Made by a program: the position numbers and the translations under genes. The notes below the pieces were generated by a model, which did no database searches, was not told the DNA's origin, and saw only the letters and a list, made by a program, of their open reading frames with translations. From contig JAZBRS010000076.1 of assembly GCA_037176725.1 (NCBI GenBank), forward strand, positions 122,593,001 to 122,657,000: 64,000 nt of DNA, in the 5' to 3' direction. This DNA is from Posidonia oceanica (taxonomy: Eukaryota > Streptophyta > Magnoliopsida > Alismatales > Posidoniaceae). Below are positions 39,001-48,347 of the stretch, one piece after another; within the stretch, counting starts at the first letter, position 1, and every line of letters starts with the position of its first letter.

Positions 39001-41369
39001 CCATCTGGGATTTGATCCACACTTCTGCCGAGCACCGCGAGGCCTTCCTTCGCGTATTCCATGCTGCTCGTGTGTCCCAGTCCATTGAGCCTTCTGCCTT
39101 GGAGAGCATGGTTGGGTCAATCGCGGAGCCCCAGGTCATCTCTTTTACGAGTGATGAACTGCCTCTGGCAGGGATTAATCATAACCAGCCCCTTTTCGTC
39201 ACGGTGCAGTTCAAAAACATTCGCATTCCCCTAACACTGGTTGATAACGGGTCAGGCCTTAACGTCTGCCCCTTGCGTACAGCAACCAAGCTCGGATTCA
39301 AAGCCGAGGATATCACGCCAGCCGTGAAGGGAATGACTGCTTTTGACAACACTCACCATGACGCTCTAGGGATTCTGATTATCCCTCTGGCTATCGGTCC
39401 GGTCGTCTTCGACGTAGAATTCTATGTCATCGATTTGAAACCTAACTTCAATCTTCTGCTTGGGCACCCTTGGCTCCACAAGCATCAGGTCCTTCCTTCG
39501 ACCCTCCATCGAATGATAAAGTACCGTCGTGGTGATGATGTCATTGTCGTCATGGCGGAGAACTTTGAGAAGGAGCGGATTGAAGCAGTCTCTCCCGTGT
39601 CTTCGCAATCTATCCCGTTTGACCCCGAGATTTCTGAAACCCTCTATCGCGTTAACCGGTGCGAGCCGGTTAACTTCGTTCCTGATCTTGAACGTGTCAA
39701 CTCCTTGACCGTTCACAGCAACCCCTTTCGAATGGTCGAGAATGTATGTCACAGGTGGGGTTACATAAAGGGTACGCCGCTCGGGCGTCACGGCCAAGGG
39801 ATCGCGGAGCTGATCGTAGCAGTGGAGCGAAGAAAGTCTGAAGGCCTCGGCTACGAACCAAAGCCCAACGAAGATCACTGCTTCCAACTCAAAGATCATG
39901 CGCCAGCCATTCCCAGAGACCTCACTAACTTTACCAGTGCAGGAATTCTGGGATCAACCGACTACCAAGCTACAGCGCCGGCAGAGGATTGGGTGTGTAT
40001 TGAGGACTACTACTCGGATGAGGAGCAGTCTGATGCAACAGAGGCAGTCCCAATCAACTCAGCAGAAACAGTGGTCAGAGCAGAGGCCCCACAGTCAGTT
40101 TATTCAGCTCCCCCTCTGGCAGAAACAGCAGGCAGTTCAGCAGGCCCTGTGGCAGATGCAAGTTCTCATCCTTTTCCAGCCACATCAGTTCCCCAGCAAC
40201 AGTCAGCAGCAGTGCAGGAGACAGAGACACTCCTCTTGGCGGAACCAAGCATGCTACCAGTGGTCACAAACACATCAGTGCCACTGCCCCCATCTCTGGA
40301 GGGGCAATCTATCAACTCAGTCAGCAGCGTGGCCCAGCCCGCTCCCTCAGCATCATCTTCAGGAATGCAGCTGGCGCAGTCCGCTCCGCATTTTCCTGAC
40401 GACTTGCAGCAGCTCTCATGGCAAGACCCTATGGCGTCAGAAGCTGCGCTCTCTCAGTTACGGCCCGATACAAAAGGCCAACTGAGCACTACATTCTCCG
40501 GGCCCTTGAGCCCTCCAAAGAGCACCCCTGCTTACTCTCCAGCAGTGACCCTGGAAGCTTATTCATCAGCAGCACCGCTGGCCTGTCTATTTGGGCCTTC
40601 TACATCTGAACTGCCATCAGCGGACGCGCCCGTGAACCAGATCATACAGACTCCAAGGGCGGCGATCCATCCCGCAGCCGGGCCAGTGCCGCAGGCCCCC
40701 GGCGCCTACTACGTCGACTCCCCCTCAGACGAAGAAGAAGGAGCGGCGATAGAAGCCCAGGTCGATTCTTGGATGTCCGACTTAGAGTTGCTTTATCAAG
40801 AACAACTTCAGTCAATAGCAGAAGACCTGGCAGACCATCAAGCTGCAGAAAGGAAAGGAAAAGCCGTAGTCACGGATCCTCCTCTGCAAGAGGACCATGC
40901 TTCTATCATGGTTCTGGAAGACTCAGCAGTGCCGGACTCCCCTAGACCAGATGAGCTCATCACTCTTCAACCAGAAGGCGGGTCTAGGTGGTTTGTGCAA
41001 CCCATGCCCCACCTGAGCAATGTATCGAGCGGCAGTGACCAGATCAGCCGCCAGTCCGCCGTATCCTCCACAAGCACACTAGAAGACCCAAAGGGGGGAG
41101 CATCAGCAGTAAATGCAGCAGTAACAGAGCAGAAAGCAGAATCAGTAATAGAGCTGTCAGCAGCCTCAGCAGCAGAACGGTCAGCAGTTTCAGCAGCAGG
41201 ATCAGCAAGGCCCTTAGCAGTATCAGTAGAGCACTCAGTAGAATCAGCAAGGCCCCTCCACATCAGCTGCACAACCTGTCCTCGCCATGGCCTTTCTCCA
41301 CCAAGGGGATCGATGTCATTGGCGCCATCCACCCTGCTGCTCCAAATGGTCATCGTTACATTCTGGTAG
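36035..41369 (+). pseudogene. Gag-protease polyprotein of the Tat/Ogre element, frame-broken
   Basis: The likely start is ATG 36035 (MAQYVSEPSF). This frame passes into a second frame open from 36285 (after TAG 36282-36284) to TAG 41367-41369, so a small indel near 36285-36300 breaks gag. Numbering codons from 36360 as 1: Retrotrans_gag around 210-390 (with KWFTSLD); a low-complexity Ser/Asn stretch around 425-440; a knuckle-like C-x2-H-x5-H-x4-C element around 560-575; an aspartic protease with catalytic Asp 962 in LVDNGSGLNVCP and a later LLGHPWLH; and a G-patch-like segment around 1130-1170 (RWGYIKGTPLGRHGQG, GLGYEP). DNGS in place of DTGS and the G-patch after protease are usual for Tat elements. 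Residues from about 1200 are Ser/Ala/Gln/acid-rich and end in CAG-rich near-repeats. No reverse transcriptase or RNase H motifs follow. Confidence 0.9.
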
Positions 41370-42148
41370 CGATCGATTACTTTACCAAGTGGGTGGAAGC
41401 AGCCTCTTACAGAACAGTCACCGCTGCGGCAACAGAAAAATTTATTAGAAACAATATTGTTGCCCGATATGGGGTCCCGCACTCTGTCATCTCTGATAAC
41501 GGCTCAAACTTCATTGCCAAAAGGGTCGAAGAATACCTGCAAAGCCTCAAGATCAAGCACCATCGATCCTCGCCTTATCGGCCTCAGATGAACGGAGCAG
41601 TGGAGTCTGCAAACAAGAACATTGTCAAGATCCTGAAGAAAATGGCAGAAATCCACAAGGATTGGCACGACAAGCTCCCGTACGCGCTCTAGGCGTACAG
41701 GACATCAATCCGGACCTCTACAGGAGCCACCCCGTACTCCCTGGTGTACGGCATGGAAGCGGTGTTACCTGTTGAAGTGGAAATCCCCTCTCTACGGATC
41801 CTGCGGGTAGCTGAGTTGGAAGGAGCAGAATGGGTCGAAGACCGCTGCGTCCAACTGAACTTAATTGATGAGCACAGATTGCAAGCCATGCACAACGCTC
41901 GCTGCTATCAGAAGCGGATGGCCAGAGCATTCTTAAAGAAGGTCCAGCCCAGAAGCTTTCAGCCAGGGGACCTTGTCTTGCGCGCCATTCATTTGCCTGA
42001 CGGTCGAGGGAAATTCCGACCCAATTGGCGTGGCACCTTTGTGGTCAAGCAGATCTTTTCGGGAGGCGCTGTAACCCTTGAAGATATGGACCAGGTCGAG
42101 CAGTCTGAGCCCGTCAACCTCTGCTATCTGAAGAGATACTATCAGTAG
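41252..42148 (+). pseudogene. Integrase core and C-terminus, joined to Gag-Pro in another frame, with internal stop
   Basis: Read in the frame of 41252, it matches Ty3/gypsy integrase from just before the catalytic core (PPHQLHNLSSPWPF). The DDE triad is intact: Asp at 41312 (GIDVIGA), Asp at 41495 (SDNGSNF) and Glu at 41603 (GAVES), spaced D-60-D-35-E. A TAG at 41690-41692 interrupts an otherwise continuous frame, which resumes as AYRTSIRTSTGATPYSLVYG. The C-terminal GPY/F-like module is seen as GKFRPNWRGTFVV, and the frame ends at TAG 42146-42148. The N-terminal HHCC zinc-binding part is missing. The frame overlaps the Gag-Pro tail. Integrase would insert element DNA into the genome, but this copy is not expected to make a full protein. 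Confidence 0.9.
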
Positions 42149-43640
42149 CCGAAAGCGGCCCCGTTGCGGATGCCCTTCTCCCACCTGCACTTGCATTTTC
42201 GCCTTCTTGCTTCAATTCTACTTCAAATCATCATCATCACCCTTTCAACTCTTGCATTCCTTCTTTTCAAATCATCATCATCATCCTCTCAAACATCGCA
42301 TCTTCTGCCCGGTGATGACAACCGAAAGTGCTCGCCTGCTCAGGAAAGAATCACCCTGCCTCACCTGGCACTACTTAGATGTCTTAGCAAGTGAGGGAGC
42401 CACCACCAATAAGGACAGGCGAATCGCCTAATCTCGCAAGGACATACACCTCTGAGGGAGAAAAAATGTTAGGTTGTGAGCTTGAAAAAAAAGTGAGAAT
42501 AGACATCTAGGTTTGGGCACCTCCAAGGAACAGAAGACGAAGACAGAAGCCGGCCCTAGAGATAGGGGTGTGCAGTTTAACCCTGCTCCTTCTACCCATC
42601 ACACAGCAGACCCAAAACCTAAATCCATTACAATTCAAGCACCTTTCTTTTGTCACCAGAATGGGGATAGCAAAAGCCTAAAAAAAAAGAAGAGGAAAAA
42701 GATCAAGCAAAAAAAAAAAAAAGGGAGGAAAAGAGATAGAACAAGAACAAAAACAAAAAAAAAGGGAGAAAAGCAAACAAAAAAAAAAGAAGAAAAAGAA
42801 AAAAGGGGCAAAGGTAGCCCAAAGAAAAAACACAGGCACCGTTATCCCCCATACTTTACTAGAGATCCCCAGCATGCCAAGCCTGAAAAAGGGGTCTACC
42901 GCATCCTCCCAAGAGCAAACACATACCTTCTCCTAATTAGAGGCAGAGAAAGACTGCATACCTATGAGGGAGAAACCTTTCAAAAAAAAGAGAGAGAGCT
43001 GAAAGAATAGGTGTAGGTCCTGAGAGTGCAGCCAGTAGCCTGTCCTCACCACATCACCACCTATAATGCCAACAACCTGTTCCGGAGCGCCACCAATAAG
43101 CCGAGAGTCTGAGTAGGGCCCAGTGAGTCAAAGACCACTCCCTTCCTCTGCAGCAGGCACCAAAGCACTCCGTAAGCTGAGGGCACTCAAGCATCCACCC
43201 CAGCATACCCATCCATTCAAACATACTTATTCATCCAATAATTTTCATCCTCATAAGCATATCACTAGCATCTTGCATTCATGCATCTTCTTTCTTTCCT
43301 TTCCCCTTCTGCCAATCTCTCCCGCTCTGCAACGCGCTTTGGCCCTGAGGCAGTACTCCTCCCCAGCAGAGCGCATCGACGACACTCAAGCTGCGCCGGT
43401 CCAGATCACTTGCCGGCCATCGCCCTCGCATTCGCCGAACTGCTGCCAATTCCCTTTGGCTATTTGTGCTTAATTGCTATGTTCTGTTATCAACTGCTGA
43501 ATGCATATGGAACTACATTTTCAGTCTCAGCTTCTGCTTGTTGTCAAAGATTATATGCTTGCGAGATCTGACTGTTTATTTATAGCAGGTACTTTCAAGT
43601 TTCTGCAAGCTATCTGCCTGTCCCTCTGCAAATCAGCGTA
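42149..43640 (+). other. Spacer between integrase and the downstream ORF
   Basis: No gene recognised. It contains an ATC-rich stretch (about 42220-42290), a strongly A-rich lysine-type low-complexity stretch (about 42670-42830) and pyrimidine-rich DNA (about 43260-43340). The lysine-rich open frame over 42513-43010 is explained by the A-rich composition. Confidence 0.7.
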
Positions 43641-44843
43641 ATGGGCTTTCCTACTCTACTGACTCCCGCACATTGCTCGGAAACCCTGCGAGAATGGATC
43701 GACAGGCTCACTCAGATAGACTGTGAAAAGTTGCGCCTGTGGGGCATACCAACTAAGCTGCTAAGGGCTGCTGATGTGGAAGTCAGCCGTCATCTTCTGT
43801 GTGCCGCTGCGAGATTCTGGAAGCCGGCGCATCATGTCTTCCGCTTCAACAAAACTGAGCTGACACCTACACTGGAAGAGGTGCGTCGGATATGCGGCTT
43901 TTCAAAAATCTTGGGGCCGCCTGTTTTCATGAGGCACGACGGATATCTCCGGGTCCTGAACCAACTGACTGGTCTCTCCACTCAAGACTGCCAACAGAAG
44001 CTAATCTGCACCAGTGGACCAGAGCCTATGCTTCGCCTTGCACACTTTGATGATATCTTGAACAAGCGTGCTGACCTCGGAGATGAGCTGTGGCTCCGAG
44101 GATTCGTCATCCGCTTTCTGGGCGAACTAATCTTCACTCATGGCCGACTGACAGTGGCCATCGAGGTCGCAGAAATTGCATTAGCAGTGGTGACCCAGCA
44201 CATAGACCTGGCACCAGTCATCTTGGCAGAGACCTATCGCGGGCTGGACCGTATTTCTCATCGCTGCCGCCACTTCCATGGTTGCGGAGCACTTATACAA
44301 GTCTGGCTGACCGCGCACTTAGAGAAGAACTTCCTGCACCCTCAACTGCACGCCTTCGAAGCCTACTGCAGTAGCGCCCGTACCAGAGCAGAAAAGAGCG
44401 TCAAAGACGAGTACGAGAGGCTGTCAGCACTGACTGACGACGCCGTGATCTGGCGCATCGTGCCCTCTACAGCAGAGCCATTCACAATCTTCTTCAGTGC
44501 GCGTGACACGCGGCTGATCATTCTTCCAGGCTTCACAGCAGGCGTAGAGTACCATCCAATCAGGGTCATGCGCCAGTTCGGCTTCCAGCAGGGCGCCTTC
44601 ATCGACAGTACAGCGCCCGAGCTTCTACAGACTTATCCTCTCAGCACCACTGCCTCGACCAAGAAGCTTGCTAGTCTGATGCAGCACGGGGTCCAATCTA
44701 CAGACATTGCAGCTGTGAGAGGTACAGGATGCACTCCTGATTATGAAGCCGAAGTCCGACGGCTCTGGCCGATTGCTGAAGTCCCGCCAGGCGGCCCCCT
44801 ATTCCCCGACTCCAGGCAGCCAAAGAAGGCCCGGGTTGACTAG
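43641..44843 (+). CDS. Plant-mobile-domain-like protein carried by the retrotransposon (400 aa)
   Basis: An uninterrupted 400-codon frame from ATG 43641 to TAG 44841-44843, in sense orientation downstream of integrase. The N-terminal third resembles plant mobile domain / DUF7745-type proteins: residues 40-90 read AARFWKPAHHVFRFNKTELT then PTLEE, the FW-x-P...F-x-F...E-x-x-PTLEE signature of that family. The middle is mostly helical and hydrophobic (about 140-215). The basic C-terminus ends QPKKARVD. Plant mobile domains occur in host MAIN/MAIL-type nuclear proteins and are repeatedly captured by Tat-lineage retrotransposons. Their role in the element is unknown. It is the only long frame in the element without visible damage, although pol is broken. 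It could be a separate cistron expressed by splicing or from an internal promoter, but the sequence does not show which. The family call is from motifs only. Confidence 0.75.
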   Translation: MGFPTLLTPAHCSETLREWIDRLTQIDCEKLRLWGIPTKLLRAADVEVSRHLLCAAARFWKPAHHVFRFNKTELTPTLEEVRRICGFSKILGPPVFMRHDGYLRVLNQLTGLSTQDCQQKLICTSGPEPMLRLAHFDDILNKRADLGDELWLRGFVIRFLGELIFTHGRLTVAIEVAEIALAVVTQHIDLAPVILAETYRGLDRISHRCRHFHGCGALIQVWLTAHLEKNFLHPQLHAFEAYCSSARTRAEKSVKDEYERLSALTDDAVIWRIVPSTAEPFTIFFSARDTRLIILPGFTAGVEYHPIRVMRQFGFQQGAFIDSTAPELLQTYPLSTTASTKKLASLMQHGVQSTDIAAVRGTGCTPDYEAEVRRLWPIAEVPPGGPLFPDSRQPKKARVD

Positions 44844-45484
44844 GCCCTTGTGCGACCATGATGTGGTCTTCTTTCAAATTGTGCTGTACATTTCTGGCCT
44901 GCCGCAGGCATTGTACTTATCAAGATCATATCAATGAAAACCATTTCTGCTTTCTGCTTGCACATCAAGACTCTTTGCTGCATTGCATATCATCATCATC
45001 ATTATCTTGGGCCCTCTAATCAGACTTGCAGACATCCCAACGCGGCGAAGTCCTCAGCACCCAATCCGGAGCCCAGAGCATCTGCAGGCCCGCGACATCA
45101 AGCTCCGCTGTCTGGCATCCCTAGCTGGTCATCCCCAGCTGGATCATTATCCTTGCGGGCAGGCACCCCAAACTGCCCAACGAAAGGTCCGTCAACCTGT
45201 CATCCTCCTCAGCTGTTCATCCTCAGCTGAGTCCCTTGCGGGCTGGCACCCCAAACTGCCCGGCGATGGGTTCGTCAGCCCATCATCCATCCACGCACTT
45301 ATCTATCTTTGCATCCTGATGCCAGGGGCGCATCGACCATCCCCTGGTATCATCCTGATACCAGGGGCATCTTTTGGCCGCCCTATGGTATCATCCCCAG
45401 CTGATCATCCCTAGCTGAGTCCTTTTCTCGGCTGGTCACCCCAGCTGAGTCCCCAGTTGGTCGCCCCCAGCTGGATCATCATCC
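44844..45484 (+). other. Start of the 3' untranslated region
   Basis: No gene recognised. From about 45110 the sequence is made of degenerate GGCTGGCACCCCAAACTG and CCAGCTGAGTCC motifs leading into the tandem array at 45485. It includes a perfect hairpin at 45341-45367: a 12-bp arm CCCCTGGTATCA, a 3-nt loop, and its exact complement. Confidence 0.7.
45341..45367 (+). repeat. Perfect 12-bp inverted repeat with 3-nt loop
   Basis: The arms are CCCCTGGTATCA (45341-45352) and TGATACCAGGGG (45356-45367). A related hairpin at 46023-46043 has arms CTGGTGTC and GACACCAG, so an A-T pair in one is a G-C pair in the other. Confidence 0.9.
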
Positions 45485-45960
45485 CCTGCGGGCTGGCACC
45501 CCAAACTGCTCGGCGAAAGGTATGTCAACCTGACACTTTTCTCGGCTGGTCACCCCAGCTGAGTCCCCAGTTGGTCGCCCCCAGCTGGATCATCATCCCC
45601 TGCAGGCTGGCACCCCAAACTGCTCGGCGAAAGGTCCGTCAACCTGACACTTTTCTCGGCTGGTCACCCCAGCTGAGTCCCCAGCTGATCGCCCTCAGCT
45701 GAATCCCCTGCGGGCTGGCACCCCAAACTGCTCGGCGAAAGGTCCGTCAACCTGACACTTTTCTCGGCTGGTCACCCCAGTCAAGTCCCCAGTTGGTCGC
45801 CCCCAGCTGGATCATTATCCTTGCGGGCTGGCACCCCAAACTGCTCGGCGAAAGGTCCGTCAACCTGACACTCTTCTCGGCTGGTCATCCCCAGCTGAGT
45901 CCCCAGCTGATCGCCCTCAGCTGAGTCTCTTGCGGGCTGGTACCCCAAACTACTCGTCTG
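45485..45960 (+). repeat. Tandem repeat of about 108-114 bp in the 3' region
   Basis: GGCTGGCACCCCAAACTGCT recurs at 45491, 45605, 45713 and 45826, with a diverged copy at 45935 (spacings 114, 108, 113 and 109). Each unit holds small CAGCTGG/CCAGCTG inverted elements such as GCTGGTCACCCCAGC. Open frames through it are low-complexity by-products. Confidence 0.88.
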
Positions 45961-46240
45961 ACAAGCACGACACTCTTGTCATCACTCTCTGCTTTCGATG
46001 CCAAGGACGCGCAGGCCAACCACTGGTGTCATCCCGACACCAGGGGCATCTTTTGATCGCCCCTTGGTATCATTCTTTCCCTCTTTCCCCTATGACGTTC
46101 CTGGCGTCATGGGATGATTTCTTCTCATCATTCCCTTACCCCTTCTTTGCCGGCCGATAAGTCCGATATCTTATCATTCTCATCATTCCCTCATCCCCTC
46201 TTTGCCGGCCGATAAGTCCGATATCTTATCAATCAACACC

Positions 46241-46600
46241 TCTCATCATGATCTCATCCCCCTCTTTAGATTAATTTCTCATCATGATCTCATCCCCCTC
46301 TTTAGCTTAGTCTCTCATCATGATCTCATCCCCCTCTTTAGTCTAATTTCTCATCATGATCTCATCCCCCTCTTTAGCTTAGTTTCTCATCATGATCTCA
46401 TCCCCCTCTTTAGTTTAATTTCTCATCATGATCTCATCCCCCTCTTTAGTTTAGTCTCTCATCATGATCTCATCCCCCTCTTTAGCTTAGTCTCTCATCA
46501 TGATCTCATCCCCCTCTTTAGTCTAATTTCTCATCATGATCTCATCCCCCTCTTTAGAATAACTTCTCATCATGATCTCATCCCCCTCTTTAGTTTAGCT
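46241..46600 (+). repeat. 36-bp tandem repeat, ten copies
   Basis: Ten head-to-tail units beginning TCTCATCATGATCTCATCCC, near-identical, with variation mainly in the last six bases (TTAATT, TTAGTC and similar). The 36-bp period keeps one frame open with a 12-residue SHHDLIPLF-type repeat. It is not considered coding. It is flanked by GATAAG/CTTATC hairpins (46156-46175, 46211-46230, and again near 46635 and 46697). Confidence 0.93.
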
Positions 46601-46761
46601 TCTCATCATTCCCTCATCCCCTCTTTGCCGGCCGATAAGTCCGATATCTTATCAATCAACACTTCTCATCATTACCTCATCCCCTCTTTGCCGGCCGATA
46701 AGTCCGATATCTTATCACTCTCATCATGATCTTGCCCCCTCTTATCAATCTATCAATCACT

Positions 46762-47788
46762 CGTGCTAGGCTGATATCCGAAACTATCAATCAATCAATC
46801 ACTCGTGCTAGGCTGATATCCGAAACTATCTCAGGCTGATAATCCTAAACTATCTTCTGGTCGATCCATGGTCGGCCCGCAGTTGTGTTATACGGCTGAC
46901 ATCCAGTAACTGTCCCTCGTAATTGCACTTTTCCAGTTGATAGGTCTGTAAACTATCCACCGGTTGACAGGACCGTAAACTGTCGTTAGGCTGATACTCC
47001 TAAACTATCGCGTGCAATTACGTTATACGGCTGACATCCAGTAACTGTCCCTTGCAATTGCGGTTTCCAGTTGATAGGTCTGTAAACTATCCTCCAGTTG
47101 ATAGGTCTGTAAACTATCCACCGGTTGACAGGACCGTAAACTGTCGTTAGGCTGATACTCCTAAACTATCACCCGCAATTGCATTATACGGCTGATATCC
47201 AGTAACTATCCCTCATCATTGCGCGTTTCCAGTTGATAGGTCTGTAAACTATCCGCCGGTTGACAGGACCGTAAACTGTCGCTCCAGTTGATAGGTCTGT
47301 AAACTATCCACCAGTTGGTAGGACTGTAAACTACCACGCGCAATCATGTTATACGGCTGACATCCAGTAACTGTCCCTCGCAATGCCGTTTCCAGTTGAT
47401 AGGACTGTAAACTATCCTCCAGTTGATAGGTCTGTAAACTATCCGCCGGTTGACAGGATCGTAAACTGTCGTTCCAGATGATAGACTGTAAACTATCCGG
47501 CATTGCGTTATACGGCTGATATCTAGTAACTATCACTCATGGTTTGTGGTTTCCAGTTGATAGGTCTGTAAACTATCCTCCAGTTGATAGGTCTGTAAAC
47601 TATCCACCGATTGACAGGACCGTAAACTGTCGTTAGGCTGATACTCCTAAACTATCACCCACAACCATGTTATACGGCTGATATCCAGTAACTATCACTC
47701 ACAACTGCTCCGGTTGACAGGTCCGTAAACTGTCACTCCCGGTTGATAGGACCTTAAACTATCCGGACGATAAGCCCGTCACCTTATC
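46762..47788 (+). repeat. Hairpin minisatellite with compensated arms
   Basis: About 1 kb of 22-27-bp units, each a short inverted repeat with a spacer of about 9 nt. The types are GATAG/CTATC (46939-46957), GACAG/CTGTC (46966-46984), GGTAG/CTACC (47317-47335), and a variant in ACGGCTGATATCCAGTAAC or GGCTGACATCC context with GATA/TATC or GACA/TGTC arms. It ends with GATAAG/CTTATC at 47769-47788. Arms differ between units but stay complementary within a unit. The region holds no gene. Confidence 0.88.
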
Positions 47789-47807
47789 ATTTTTTTTCTC
47801 CTTTTCG

Positions 47808-47840
47808 GCGTGACCTTGTCCCAGGAAGATGGAGTCACGC
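47808..47840 (+). repeat. 7-bp inverted repeat
   Basis: GCGTGAC (47808-47814) and GTCACGC (47834-47840), a further hairpin-forming element between the minisatellite and the 3' LTR. The sequence from here to 48263 is otherwise unique and non-coding as far as can be seen. Confidence 0.7.
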
Positions 47841-48263
47841 ACCCCCTTTCCTGCGATAGGAGAGTTGGCCTCTCTCCCCTCGCACCCTTCTCTCTGCGAG
47901 CATGCTCCCCGGGCGGGGACCAGCCGCACCCTGTTTTCCTTCGCTTTGTCGTGCAAGTCTGGCCTTCCTGCCGGACGTTCGCACCACATCGCGCCTTTTT
48001 ATCATTTTCTTTGCATCATCTCTGCACTTTCTTAGCTAGCACTGCATATCACTTTAGCATCATCAGCATTACTAGCACAGCATCAGCATTTTCTTACAGC
48101 TGCACTAACTTTTATACTAACTCTTGCATTGCATTTAGCATATCACACACAGCACAGCATCCATCTGCATTGGCATCTTGCATTGCGGCAACGGGCTACG
48201 ATCTTCGGTGCATCCACCGAATAAGTAGCTCACGCCCATAGCAACTCGCTGCTCCCGCCGGTC

Positions 48264-48347
48264 AGATGGGGTGTCTTGTCAACCCTGAGCAGCGGCCGCG
48301 CTCCGCTTGCCCTCGCTCAGGGAGGGGCATCTGTTGACACCCCATCT
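48264..48347 (+). repeat. Nested hairpin bracketing the polypurine tract and LTR start
   Basis: The outer arms are AGATGGGGTGTC (48264-48275) and GACACCCCATCT (48336-48347), 12 perfect pairs, the right arm lying inside the LTR. The inner arms are CCCTGAGC (48283-48290) and GCTCAGGG (48315-48322). A small AGCG/CGCT hairpin sits at 48291-48302 between them. The polypurine tract overlaps the inner right arm. Confidence 0.9.
48319..48327 (+). other. Polypurine tract
   Basis: AGGGAGGGG, four bases before the 3' LTR start at 48332, in the position where plus-strand DNA synthesis is primed. Confidence 0.8.

Noticed and set aside
42513..43010. 165-codon lysine-rich frame downstream of integrase
   Set aside because: It is driven by runs of A, has no recognisable domain and no convincing ATG start.
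46202..46729. 175-codon frame with SHHDLIPLF repeats
   Set aside because: The 36-bp tandem repeat forces an open frame. The flanks are non-coding hairpin repeats.
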